Assembly (NCBI RefSeq): GCF_000876015.1
Contig: NZ_BBQM01000020.1
Coordinates: 62,001 to 126,000, forward strand
Reading direction: 5' to 3'
Origin: Cupriavidus basilensis
GTDB lineage: Bacteria > Pseudomonadota > Gammaproteobacteria > Burkholderiales > Burkholderiaceae
DNA length: 64,000 bases
Shown here: one piece after another, positions 28,379 through 38,636 of the stretch
How the letters are laid out: every line of letters begins with the position of its first letter
How positions within the stretch are numbered: the first letter of the stretch is position 1
Notes under the pieces: model-generated
What the model saw: the letters and a program-made list of their open reading frames with translations, nothing else
What the model was told of the DNA's origin: nothing
The model's database searches: none
Translations under genes and position numbers: made by a program

Positions 28379-28500
28379 CCGAAAGTTTCGCTTTCAGAAC
28401 CCCTCACCCTAGCGCCTACCGAATTCCACCTTCCGCCGCCCCCATTTCGCCCTGGCTCCGCCCCATGTTTTCGTGTGGCGTTTCGAGCGCCTGGCGAACG

Positions 28501-28551
28501 GTCCGGGCAACAGGCGGCGCCTCCGGCGCCATGCCTGCTGCCAAGCCGGAC
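28501..28551 (+). promoter_or_regulatory. Structured element in the carA leader
   Basis: Nested pairing in the long leader: GTCCGG (28501-28506) with CCGGAC (28546-28551), CAGGC (28511-28515) with GCCTG (28533-28537), and GGCGCC (28516-28521) with GGCGCC (28525-28530). No T-run follows. It may influence carA translation or be an mRNA stabiliser. The remaining part of 28269-28610 holds the promoter and otherwise nothing assignable. Confidence 0.4.
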
Positions 28552-28610
28552 AACGGGGCAAGAGGCGTTGAGCAGGTCGGTCACGGGGTGAATCCAGCAG
28601 GAGCCTACCC

Positions 28611-29747
28611 GTGTTACCGTCTTTTCCGTCCGCCATTCTCGCGCTTGCAGACGGCACGGTCTTTCGTGGCTATTCCATCGGCGCTTCCGGTCATACGATT
28701 GGCGAAGTGGTGTTCAACACCGCCATCACCGGATACCAGGAAATCCTTACCGACCCGAGCTATTCGCGGCAGATCGTCACGCTGACGTATCCGCATATCG
28801 GCAATTACGGCGTCAACGGTGAGGATGTCGAGGCAACGAAAGTCCATGCCGCCGGCCTGATCATCAAGGATCTGCCGATTCTGGCCTCCAGCTTCCGCAA
28901 GGAGCACACGCTCGCGCACTACCTCAAGCAGGAAAAGGTGGTGGCGATCGCCGGCATCGATACCCGCAAGCTGACCCGCATCCTGCGCGAGAAGGGTGCC
29001 CAGAACGGCTGCATCCTGGCCGGCGAGGACAATGTGCAGAAGGCCATCGACCTGGCCCGCTCGTTCCCCGGCCTGGCCGGCATGGACCTGGCCAAGGTGG
29101 TGTCGGCCAGGGAGCCGTACGAATGGACCCAGTCCGAGTGGAAGCTCGGCGCGGGCTACGGCAAGCAGGAGCAGCCGCAGTTCCACGTGGTCGCCTATGA
29201 CTACGGCGTCAAGTTCAACATCCTGCGCATGCTGGCCCAGCGCGGCTGCAAGGTGACGGTGCTGCCGGCCCAGGCCAGCGCGGCCAACGCGCTGGCGCTC
29301 AACCCGGACGGCATCTTCCTGTCCAACGGCCCCGGCGACCCGGAACCGTGCGACTACGCCATCGCCGCCACGCGCGAGTTCATCGCGCGCGGCATTCCCA
29401 CGTTCGGCATCTGCCTGGGCCACCAGATCATGGCCCTGGCCGTGGGCGCGAAGACGCTCAAGATGAAGTTCGGCCACCACGGCGCCAACCACCCGGTCAA
29501 GGACCTGGACGACGGCCGCGTGGTGATCACCTCGCAGAACCACGGCTTCGCCGTGGATGCCGCCACGCTGCCGGCCAACGTGCGCACCACGCACGTGTCG
29601 CTGTTCGACGGCTCGCTGCAGGGCTTCGCGCTGACCGACAAGCCGGCGTTCTGCTTCCAGGGCCACCCGGAAGCCTCGCCCGGCCCGCACGACGTGGCTT
29701 ACCTGTTCGACCGCTTCACCAAGATGATGGCGGACGCGCGCAAGTAA
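28611..29747 (+). CDS. carA: Carbamoyl-phosphate synthase small subunit
   Basis: 378 residues from a GTG start with AGGAG seven bases upstream. The N-terminal CarA domain (ALADGTVFRGYSIG, VFNTAITGYQEILTDPSYS) is followed by a class I glutamine amidotransferase domain. The catalytic cysteine is in FGICLGHQIMALA, the His/Glu pair in FQGHPEASPGPHD. It hydrolyses glutamine and passes ammonia to CarB for carbamoyl phosphate synthesis, feeding arginine and pyrimidines. A leuE gene is inserted between carA and carB. A long, structured leader precedes it. Confidence 0.96.
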   Translation: MLPSFPSAILALADGTVFRGYSIGASGHTIGEVVFNTAITGYQEILTDPSYSRQIVTLTYPHIGNYGVNGEDVEATKVHAAGLIIKDLPILASSFRKEHTLAHYLKQEKVVAIAGIDTRKLTRILREKGAQNGCILAGEDNVQKAIDLARSFPGLAGMDLAKVVSAREPYEWTQSEWKLGAGYGKQEQPQFHVVAYDYGVKFNILRMLAQRGCKVTVLPAQASAANALALNPDGIFLSNGPGDPEPCDYAIAATREFIARGIPTFGICLGHQIMALAVGAKTLKMKFGHHGANHPVKDLDDGRVVITSQNHGFAVDAATLPANVRTTHVSLFDGSLQGFALTDKPAFCFQGHPEASPGPHDVAYLFDRFTKMMADARK

Positions 29748-29829
29748 GCGCGGCGCAACGGACCGGCAACGAAGCAGAACCGAAGAAGAAACGAAGACAG
29801 CAAGACCCAGGAACCAGCAGGAACCCCCC

Positions 29830-30507
29830 ATGAACGCCTTCATGCACGCCACGCTCGGCATCACCGATTTCTGGACCTATGTGCTCGGCACGATCTTCAT
29901 CGTGCTGCTGCCGGGGCCGAATTCGATGTACGTGCTGTCGGTCGCCGCCCAGCGCGGCGTGCGCGCGGGCTACAAGGGCGCCTGCGGGGTGTTCCTGGGC
30001 GACGCGGTCCTGATGGTGCTGTCGGCGGCGGGCGTGGCCTCGCTGCTGCAGGCCAGCCCGGCGTTGTTCTACGTGGTGAAGTACATCGGCGCGGCCTACC
30101 TGGGCTGGATCGGCCTGCAGATGCTGCGCGGCGCGCTGCGCAGCTGGTCGCAGCGCGGCGCCGAGGCCGGGCGCGAGGCGCCCGCGGCCGCGCCGGCGGA
30201 CCGCGCCAACCCGTTCCGCAAGGCGCTGGTGGTGAGCCTGCTCAATCCCAAGGCGATCCTGTTCTTCATCTCCTTCTTCATCCAGTTCGTCGATCCGCAG
30301 TTCGGCCATCCGGCGCTGTCGTTCGCGGTGCTGGGGCTGGTGTGCCAGGTGTTCAGCTTCGCCTACCTCACCTCGATCATCTTCGCCGGCGCCAGGCTGG
30401 CGGAGATGTTCCGTCGCCGCCGGCGCCTGTCGGCGGGCATGGCCAGCGGGGTGGGCGCCATGTTCATCGGCTTCGGCGCGAAGCTGGCCACGGCCACCCT
30501 GAACTGA
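29830..30507 (+). CDS. leuE: LysE/RhtB family amino acid exporter, LeuE-like
   Basis: 225 residues with six hydrophobic segments. FIVLLPGPNSMYVLSVAAQR near the N terminus is the LysE/RhtB signature, and NPKAILFFISFFIQFVDP the second family motif. The start is 29830; an ATG four codons in is possible. Homologues export leucine and other neutral amino acids. It lies between carA and carB (82 and 64 bp gaps) with no separate promoter obvious, so it is probably cotranscribed with carbamoyl-phosphate synthase. The link to carbamoyl phosphate metabolism is not clear; leuE is the closest named family member but substrate is inferred. Confidence 0.75.
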   Translation: MNAFMHATLGITDFWTYVLGTIFIVLLPGPNSMYVLSVAAQRGVRAGYKGACGVFLGDAVLMVLSAAGVASLLQASPALFYVVKYIGAAYLGWIGLQMLRGALRSWSQRGAEAGREAPAAAPADRANPFRKALVVSLLNPKAILFFISFFIQFVDPQFGHPALSFAVLGLVCQVFSFAYLTSIIFAGARLAEMFRRRRRLSAGMASGVGAMFIGFGAKLATATLN

Positions 30508-30571
30508 ATCGAATCCTGATATCCGGCGCGGCCCGCGCGAGCGCGCGGCCGGCCAACAAAGAGAGCGTGCA

Positions 30572-33500
30572 ATGCCAAAGCGCACAGACATTAAGAGCAT
30601 CCTGATCATCGGCGCCGGCCCCATCATCATCGGGCAGGCGTGCGAGTTCGACTATTCCGGCGCCCAGGCCTGCAAGGCGCTGCGCGAGGAAGGCTTCAAG
30701 GTCATCCTGGTCAACTCCAATCCGGCCACGATCATGACCGACCCCAACACGGCCGACGTGACCTACATCGAGCCGATCACCTGGGAAGTGGTCGAACGCA
30801 TCATCGAGAAGGAGCGCCCCGACGCCATCCTGCCGACGATGGGCGGCCAGACCGCGCTGAACTGCGCGCTGGACCTGCACCGCCACGGCGTGCTGGACAA
30901 GTACAAGGTGGAGCTGATCGGTGCGTCGCCCGAGGCCATCGACAAGGCCGAGGACCGCCAGAAGTTCAAGGAAGCGATGACCAAGATCGGCCTGGGCTCG
31001 GCCAAGTCCGGCATCGCCCACTCGATGGAAGAAGCGCTGGCCGTGCAGTCGCAGATCGCCAGGGAAACCAGCACCGGCGGCTACCCGATCGTGATCCGCC
31101 CGTCCTTCACGCTGGGTGGCTCGGGCGGCGGCATCGCCTACAACCGCGAGGAATTCGAGGAAATCTGCAAGCGCGGCCTGGATCTGTCGCCCACGCGCGA
31201 GCTGCTGATCGAGGAATCGCTGCTGGGCTGGAAGGAATATGAGATGGAAGTGGTCCGCGACAAGGCGGACAACTGCATCATCATCTGCTCGATCGAGAAC
31301 CTGGACCCGATGGGCATCCACACCGGCGACTCGATCACCGTGGCCCCGGCGCAGACCCTGACCGACAAGGAATACCAGATCCTGCGCAATGCTTCGCTGG
31401 CGGTGCTGCGCGAGATCGGCGTGGACACCGGCGGCTCCAACGTGCAGTTCTCGATCAACCCGGCCGACGGCCGCATGATCGTGATCGAGATGAACCCGCG
31501 CGTGTCGCGCTCGTCGGCGCTGGCCTCCAAGGCCACCGGCTTCCCGATCGCCAAGGTCGCGGCCAAGCTGGCGGTCGGCTACACGCTCGACGAGCTCAAG
31601 AACGAGATCACCGGCGGCCAGACCCCGGCCTCGTTCGAACCGTCGATCGACTACGTGGTCACCAAGGTGCCGCGCTTCGCCTTCGAGAAATTCCCGCAGG
31701 CCGACAGCCACCTGACCACCCAGATGAAGTCGGTGGGCGAGGTGATGGCGATGGGCCGCACCTTCCAGGAATCGTTCCAGAAGGCGCTGCGCGGCCTGGA
31801 AGTCGGCGTGGACGGCCTGGACGACAAGTCCACCGACCGCGACGAGATCGTCGAGGAAATCGGCGAAGCCGGCCCGGACCGCATCTGGTACGTGGGCGAT
31901 GCCTTCCGCATCGGCATGTCGCTCGAGGAAGTGCATGCCGAGACCGACATCGACCCGTGGTTCCTGGCCCAGATCGAGGACATCGTCAAGACCGAGACCC
32001 TGGTCAAGGCGCGCAAGCTCGACAGCCTGTCGGCGGCCGAGCTGCGCCACCTGAAGCAGAAGGGCTTCTCCGACCGCCGCCTGGCCAGGCTGCTCGGCGC
32101 CACGCCGGCCGAGGTGCGCGCCGCGCGCCACGCCGCCGGCGTGCGCCCGGTCTACAAGCGCGTGGACACCTGCGCGGCCGAGTTCGCCACCAACACCGCC
32201 TACATGTACGGCACGTACGAAGCCGAGCATGGCGAGTGCGAGGCGCAGCCGACCGCCAACAAGAAGATCATGGTGCTGGGCGGCGGCCCGAACCGGATCG
32301 GCCAGGGCATCGAATTCGACTACTGCTGCGTGCACGCCGCGCTGGCGCTGCGCGAGGACGGGTACGAGACCATCATGGTCAACTGCAACCCGGAAACCGT
32401 GTCGACCGACTACGACACCTCGGACCGCCTGTACTTCGAGCCGCTGACGCTCGAAGACGTGCTGGAGATCGTCGACAAGGAAAAGCCGGTCGGCGTGATC
32501 GTGCAGTACGGCGGCCAGACCCCGCTGAAGCTGGCGCTGGACCTGGAAGCCAACGGCGTGCCCATCATCGGCACCAGCCCCGACATGATCGACGCCGCCG
32601 AGGACCGCGAGCGCTTCCAGAAGCTGCTGCAGGAACTCGGCCTGCGCCAGCCGCCCAACCGCACCGCGCGCGCCGAGGACGAGGCGCTGCGCCTGGCCGA
32701 GGAAATCGGCTACCCGCTGGTGGTGCGCCCGTCCTACGTGCTGGGCGGCCGCGCGATGGAAATCGTGCATGAGCCGCGCGACCTCGAGCGCTACATGCGC
32801 GAGGCCGTGAAGGTGTCGCACGACTCCCCGGTGCTGCTGGACCGCTTCCTCAACGACGCCATCGAGTGCGACGTCGACGCCCTGTGCGACGGCCAGCGCG
32901 TGTTCATCGGCGGCGTGATGGAGCACATCGAGCAGGCCGGCGTGCACTCGGGCGACTCCGCCTGCTCGCTGCCGCCGTACTCGCTGGCCCAGGCCACCGT
33001 GGACGAACTCAAGCGCCAGACCGCGGCGATGGCCCGCGCCCTGAACGTGATCGGCCTGATGAACGTGCAGTTCGCCATCCAGCACACCGACGGCCAGGAC
33101 GTGGTCTACGTGCTGGAAGTGAACCCGCGCGCCTCGCGCACGGTGCCTTATGTGTCCAAGGCCACCGGCCTGTCGCTGGCCAAGATCGCCGCGCGCTGCA
33201 TGGCCGGCCAGTCGCTGGACTCGCAGGGCATCCACGACGAAGTGGTGCCGCCGTACTTCAGCGTCAAGGAAGCGGTGTTCCCGTTCAACAAGTTCCCGGG
33301 CGTGGACCCGGTGCTCGGACCCGAGATGCGCTCCACCGGCGAGGTGATGGGCGTGGGCAAGACCTTCGGCGAGGCGCTCTTCAAGAGCCAGCTCGCCGCC
33401 GGCTCGCGCCTGCCGGAGAAGGGCACGGTGCTGCTGACCGTGAAGGACAGCGACAAGCCGCACGCCGTCAGCGTGGCCCGCATGCTGCACGAGATGGGCT

Positions 33501-33820
33501 ATCCGCTGGTGGCCACGCGCGGCACTGCCTCGGCGATCGAGGCCGCCGGCATTCCGGTGCGCGTGGTCAACAAGGTCAAGGACGGCCGCCCGCACATCGT
33601 CGACATGATCAAGAACGGCGAGCTGGCGCTGGTGTTCACCACCGTGGACGAGACCCGCACCGCCATCGCCGACTCGCGCTCGATCCGCATCTCGGCGCTG
33701 GCCAACCGGGTGCCGTACTACACCACCATCGCCGGCGCGCGCGCCGCGGTGGAAGGCCTCAAGCACCTGCAGAGCCTGGAGGTCTACGACCTGCAGGGCC
33801 TGCACGCCTCGCTGGCCTGA
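30572..33820 (+). CDS. carB: Carbamoyl-phosphate synthase large subunit
   Basis: 1082 residues, the normal length. It starts MPKRTDIKSILIIGAGPIII. Two ATP-grasp halves are evident: the first with SFTLGGSGGGIAYNREEFEE and VIEMNPRVSRSSALASKATG, the second with PSYVLGGRAMEIVHEPRDL and VLEVNPRASRTVPYVSKATG. The C-terminal MGS-like allosteric domain begins near KGTVLLTVKDSDKPHAVS. It makes carbamoyl phosphate from bicarbonate, ATP and the ammonia delivered by CarA. Two strong GC-rich hairpins follow its stop. Confidence 0.97.
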   Translation: MPKRTDIKSILIIGAGPIIIGQACEFDYSGAQACKALREEGFKVILVNSNPATIMTDPNTADVTYIEPITWEVVERIIEKERPDAILPTMGGQTALNCALDLHRHGVLDKYKVELIGASPEAIDKAEDRQKFKEAMTKIGLGSAKSGIAHSMEEALAVQSQIARETSTGGYPIVIRPSFTLGGSGGGIAYNREEFEEICKRGLDLSPTRELLIEESLLGWKEYEMEVVRDKADNCIIICSIENLDPMGIHTGDSITVAPAQTLTDKEYQILRNASLAVLREIGVDTGGSNVQFSINPADGRMIVIEMNPRVSRSSALASKATGFPIAKVAAKLAVGYTLDELKNEITGGQTPASFEPSIDYVVTKVPRFAFEKFPQADSHLTTQMKSVGEVMAMGRTFQESFQKALRGLEVGVDGLDDKSTDRDEIVEEIGEAGPDRIWYVGDAFRIGMSLEEVHAETDIDPWFLAQIEDIVKTETLVKARKLDSLSAAELRHLKQKGFSDRRLARLLGATPAEVRAARHAAGVRPVYKRVDTCAAEFATNTAYMYGTYEAEHGECEAQPTANKKIMVLGGGPNRIGQGIEFDYCCVHAALALREDGYETIMVNCNPETVSTDYDTSDRLYFEPLTLEDVLEIVDKEKPVGVIVQYGGQTPLKLALDLEANGVPIIGTSPDMIDAAEDRERFQKLLQELGLRQPPNRTARAEDEALRLAEEIGYPLVVRPSYVLGGRAMEIVHEPRDLERYMREAVKVSHDSPVLLDRFLNDAIECDVDALCDGQRVFIGGVMEHIEQAGVHSGDSACSLPPYSLAQATVDELKRQTAAMARALNVIGLMNVQFAIQHTDGQDVVYVLEVNPRASRTVPYVSKATGLSLAKIAARCMAGQSLDSQGIHDEVVPPYFSVKEAVFPFNKFPGVDPVLGPEMRSTGEVMGVGKTFGEALFKSQLAAGSRLPEKGTVLLTVKDSDKPHAVSVARMLHEMGYPLVATRGTASAIEAAGIPVRVVNKVKDGRPHIVDMIKNGELALVFTTVDETRTAIADSRSIRISALANRVPYYTTIAGARAAVEGLKHLQSLEVYDLQGLHASLA

Positions 33821-33827
33821 GCGCCGC

Positions 33828-33878
33828 GGGGCCCGGCCTGGCCGGGCCCCCGGGCCGCCCGCAGTTGCTGCGGGCGGC
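33828..33878 (+). terminator. Tandem GC-rich hairpins after carB
   Basis: Stem 1: GGGGCCCGGCC (33828-33838) with its complement at 33840-33850. Stem 2: GCCGCCCGCAG (33854-33864) with its complement at 33868-33878. Both are perfect 11-bp stems. No T-run follows, so they may be Rho-independent terminators of poor type, 3'-end stabilisers, or part of the greA leader region. Confidence 0.5.
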
Positions 33879-33946
33879 AGTCTTGGCCTAAACTACGGCA
33901 ATCTGGTCGGTCAGGGCCGACGACCCAATCTGAGAACAACCTGAAA

Positions 33947-34019
33947 AGCCGCGGTTGAGCGGAAGTGCCCGGGCACGTTGCCGGTGCATGGTTCCCGCTC
34001 CGCTGCGGCTCATTTTTTT
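33947..34019 (+). terminator. Terminator-like hairpin in the greA 5' leader
   Basis: AGCCGC (33947-33952) pairs with GCGGCT (34005-34010) and GAGCGG (33957-33962) with CCGCTC (33995-34000). The loop holds GTGCCCGGGCAC (33965-33976), itself self-complementary. Seven T follow at 34013-34019, and the greA ATG is only 14 nt further on. A promoter-like pair TTGCTG (33865-33870) and TAAACT (33889-33894), 18-bp spacer, would give a ~120-nt terminated leader RNA. E. coli greA also has a terminator in its leader (GraL RNA); homology is not claimed. Confidence 0.65.
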
Positions 34020-34033
34020 GCAGAACGAAAGAC

Positions 34034-34510
34034 ATGAGCACGATTCCGATTACCAAGCGCGGCGCAGAGTTGCTGAAAGAAGAGCTGCAGCGCCTGAAGG
34101 CGGTCGAGCGTCCCGCCGTGATCAATGCCATTTCCGAAGCGCGCGCGCAGGGTGATCTCTCGGAAAACGCCGAGTACGACGCCGCCAAGGAAAAGCAGGC
34201 CTTCATCGAAGGCCGCATCCTGGAAGTGGAATCCAAGCTGTCGGCCGCGCAGGTCATCGACCCGAGCCAGCTCGACACCGACGGCCGCATCGTGTTCGGC
34301 GCCACCGTGGACCTGGAAGACCTGGAATCCGGCAAGCCGGTGTGTTACCAGATCGTCGGCGACGACGAGGCCGACCTCGACAGCGGCAAGATCTCGGTCA
34401 GCTCGCCCATCGCGCGCGCGCTGATCGGCAAGTTCGAGGGCGACGTGGCGACCGTGCTGGCCCCCGGCGGCGAGCGCGAATACGAAGTCATCACGGTTCG
34501 CTACATCTGA
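34034..34510 (+). CDS. greA: Transcription elongation factor GreA
   Basis: 158 residues, the standard length. MSTIPITKRGAELLKEELQR starts the N-terminal coiled coil; its tip carries the acidic pair in ARAQGDLSENAEYDAAKEKQ (Asp and Glu that reach the RNA polymerase active site). The C-terminal FKBP-like domain runs to the end (EYEVITVRYI). It rescues backtracked RNA polymerase by stimulating transcript cleavage. The start codon lies just behind a terminator-like hairpin, so most transcripts from upstream may stop before the gene. Followed by a DUF4149 gene 17 bp later. Confidence 0.96.
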   Translation: MSTIPITKRGAELLKEELQRLKAVERPAVINAISEARAQGDLSENAEYDAAKEKQAFIEGRILEVESKLSAAQVIDPSQLDTDGRIVFGATVDLEDLESGKPVCYQIVGDDEADLDSGKISVSSPIARALIGKFEGDVATVLAPGGEREYEVITVRYI

Positions 34511-34527
34511 ACGATCAACGAGGCTTC

Positions 34528-35031
34528 GTGTTCTCCTCTTCCTATTCCAGTCTGCCGCCGCTGCCGCATCGGATCTTTCTCCTGCTGACCGTGGTCTGGG
34601 CCGGCAGCCTGTGGACGGTGGGCTACATGGTGGCCCCGACCCTGTTCGCCGTGCTGCCCAGCCGGGAAACCGCCGGCCTGATCGCCGGCCAGTTGTTCCG
34701 CACCGAAGCCATTCTCGGCATCGTGGTGGGCGTGCTGCAACTGGCGCTGTGCAACCTGATGATCCGCCGCGGCGCGGGCCGCTACCGCGGCCTGCGCTGG
34801 CTGGTGCTGGCCATGCTGGTGTGCGTGCTGGCCGGCTATTTCGGCATCCAGCCGTTCATGGAAGATCTCAAGGACAAGGCGTCCGCGCTCGGCGTGGGCG
34901 TGTCGGAGTCGCCCTACAAGGGCCAGTTCGGCATGCTGCACGGCGTGTCGAGCGTGATCTACCTGGTGCAGAGCCTGCTGGCCCTGGTCATGGTGTGGCG
35001 CGCAGCGGCGCCACGTTCGGCGGGCGAATAA
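34528..35031 (+). CDS. DUF4149 family membrane protein
   Basis: 167 residues from GTG at 34528, with ACGAGG a few bases upstream. There is no ATG in this frame before the first membrane segment, which supports GTG. Four hydrophobic segments: IFLLLTVVWAGSLWTVGYMV, AILGIVVGVLQLALCNLM, WLVLAMLVCVLAGYFGI, and VIYLVQSLLALVMVW. The pattern with a conserved GYMVAPTLFA and FGMLHGVSSVIYL fits DUF4149, of unknown function, commonly found behind greA in betaproteobacteria. The second palindromic element starts 3 nt after its stop. Confidence 0.75.
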   Translation: MFSSSYSSLPPLPHRIFLLLTVVWAGSLWTVGYMVAPTLFAVLPSRETAGLIAGQLFRTEAILGIVVGVLQLALCNLMIRRGAGRYRGLRWLVLAMLVCVLAGYFGIQPFMEDLKDKASALGVGVSESPYKGQFGMLHGVSSVIYLVQSLLALVMVWRAAAPRSAGE

Positions 35032-35034
35032 GAA

Positions 35035-35139
35035 GTCGTTTCAAAAAGATCCTGGCGTCGTTGCGCGGCACGGCAAGTACCAGCTGTACTGTCTGCGGCC
35101 GCGCCTGGCCAGGACCGCTTCGCTTCATGTTGAAACAAC
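35035..35139. repeat. Palindromic interspersed element, copy 2
   Basis: Nearly identical to 3240-3345 over its outer ~35 bp on each side (GTCGTTTCAAAAAGATCCTG at the left, GGACCGCTTCGCTTCAT at the right); the central ~20 bp differ and two bases are missing. The right terminus here is TGTTGAAACAAC rather than TTTTGAAACGAC. It begins 3 nt after the DUF4149 stop and lies between that gene and the convergent yhbY gene. Confidence 0.8.
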
Positions 35140-35199
35140 TTCCAAGCCCGAATAAGGCACATGGCCCGAAGCGCGGCCCTGGCCGCGCCGGGCAGCGCC

Positions 35200-35697
35200 T
35201 CAGTCGAGCGCCTTCTTCTTCTGGCTGGACGGACGCGGACGCGCGCGCTTGACGTTGCCGCCGGCGGTCACGCGCTCGTTGCCGAGCACCGTCACCTGCG
35301 AGCGCTTCGGGCGGCGGTTGGGCGCCGCGCTGGGCTTGCGCACCGTCACGGTGCGCGGGGCGGCGCCGCCACGCGGCGCCAGCCGGCCCAGTTCCTGGGG
35401 ACGGTTTTCCTTGAGGACGGCCGGGCCCGGGCGCCATACCACCAGCAGCTTGCCGATGTGCTGGATCGGGGCCGCGTCGAGATCCTCGCAGATGGCTTCG
35501 TAGATGGCGATGCGGTTCTCGCGGTCGTCGCCGAACACACGGATCTTGATCAGGTCGTGCGAGGCCAGGCTGCGGTCGATTTCCGCCAGCACCGGGCGCG
35601 TCAGGCCGTCGGCACCGATCATCACGACCGGGTTGAGGCCGTGGGCGCGGGAGCGGAGTTCGGAGCGCTGGGCTGGAATAAGTTGAAGAGCGGGCAT
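35200..35697 (-). CDS. yhbY: YhbY family RNA-binding protein (CRM domain) with basic tail
   Basis: 165 residues. The first ~97 form the CRM domain: LTPAQR-like LIPAQRSELRSRAHGLNPVV, the GxxG-like VMIGADGLT, and KIRVFGDDRENR. This domain binds pre-50S ribosomal RNA. The remaining ~68 residues are a Lys/Arg/Pro/Ser-rich extension (for example KRARPRPSSQKKKALD) absent from E. coli YhbY (about 97 residues). Position between greA and rlmE is conserved with enteric bacteria. Transcribed towards the DUF4149 gene and divergently from rlmE; 273 bp separates the two starts. Confidence 0.88.
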   Translation of the reverse strand: MPALQLIPAQRSELRSRAHGLNPVVMIGADGLTRPVLAEIDRSLASHDLIKIRVFGDDRENRIAIYEAICEDLDAAPIQHIGKLLVVWRPGPAVLKENRPQELGRLAPRGGAAPRTVTVRKPSAAPNRRPKRSQVTVLGNERVTAGGNVKRARPRPSSQKKKALD

Positions 35698-35970
35698 AGA
35701 TAAAGCGCAGGCGAGGGCGCAAATGGGCGCGGGTTAGTGCAAACGGGCGCGCAGCTCGGTGCGCAAACCAGGGCACCGAAGTGCCGAAAAAACGAATCGG
35801 CGCGTATTATCCGTCAAACTGGCACCGTCGGGCTGCAAAAACAGCAAAACGAATGAAAAACGCGCGGCCGCTCCCGGACCGGGGCGGCGCGGCAAATGGT
35901 TTCCGGGGCGGGTGCCCCGCGCAGGCATCAGGCGAGTTTCAGGCAGGTATCAGGCAGGTTTCACAGGCAA

Positions 35971-36636
35971 ATGGCCAAGAACAAATTCAATCAGTCGTGG
36001 CTGCACGACCATATCAACGATCCGTATGTGAAGCTGGCGCAGCGCGAGGGCTATCGTGCCCGCGCCGCTTACAAGCTCAAGGAGATCGACGAGCAGGACA
36101 AGCTGATCCGTCCCGGCCAGGTCATCGTCGACCTCGGCGCCGCGCCGGGCAGCTGGAGCCAGTACGCGCGCAACAAGCTGGCGGCGTCGCCGCGCGCCAA
36201 GGACGGCGGCATCGACGGCGCGGTGGTGGCGATCGACATCCTGCCGATGGAAGCCGTCGCCGACGTCACTTTCATCCAGGGCGACTTCCGCGAGGAGCCG
36301 GTTTTCCGCCAGCTCGAGGAAATCGTGCTGGCCGCCTCCGGCGGCGCGAAGATCGACCTTGTTTTGTCGGATATGGCCCCCAATCTGTCCGGGGTGGCCT
36401 TCGCGGACGCGGCGCGCATCGATTACCTGTGCGACCTGGCGCTGGAATTTGCGCAGGCCCATTTGAAGCCGGAGGGCTCATTGCTGGTAAAGTGCTTCCA
36501 TGGCAGCGGTTATAGCCAGATCGTGGAGAAGTTCAAGCGCCAGTTCAAGGTGGTCGCCAAACGCAAGCCCAAGGCGTCGCGCGACAAGTCTTCCGAGACC
36601 TTCATTCTTGGGCGTTACCTCAAGTCGGTGGGGTGA
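35971..36636 (+). CDS. rlmE: 23S rRNA (uridine-2'-O)-methyltransferase RlmE
   Basis: 221 residues. The K-D-K-E active-site set is visible: Lys in YRARAAYKLKEID, Asp in DLVLSDMAPNLSG, Lys in GSLLVKCFHGSG, and Glu in SSETFILGRYL. The SAM-binding motif is VIVDLGAAPGSWSQYA. It methylates U2552 (E. coli numbering) of 23S rRNA in the 50S A site and is heat-shock linked in E. coli. It precedes ftsH by 116 bp, the same order as in many proteobacteria, and is probably transcribed together with it. Confidence 0.94.
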   Translation: MAKNKFNQSWLHDHINDPYVKLAQREGYRARAAYKLKEIDEQDKLIRPGQVIVDLGAAPGSWSQYARNKLAASPRAKDGGIDGAVVAIDILPMEAVADVTFIQGDFREEPVFRQLEEIVLAASGGAKIDLVLSDMAPNLSGVAFADAARIDYLCDLALEFAQAHLKPEGSLLVKCFHGSGYSQIVEKFKRQFKVVAKRKPKASRDKSSETFILGRYLKSVG

Positions 36637-36752
36637 GATGGGCCAGCGGGACGGGCCTATCGCATCGATGAATTTGCTTTTCCCCCCGGCACCGGGCACT
36701 GCATTACAATGCAGCTATCCCGTTGGCAAGGCGTTCGTAAAGGAGTTTGGCC

Positions 36753-38636
<1,884 letters not shown>

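Noticed and set aside
30572..33820. Possible frameshift or gene split in carB
   Set aside because: The frame is continuous over 1082 codons with all ATP-grasp and MGS motifs in order.
36637..36752. Heat-shock (sigma32) promoter before ftsH
   Set aside because: No CTTGAA/CCCCAT pair at proper distance; TACAAT at 36705-36710 lacks a -35.
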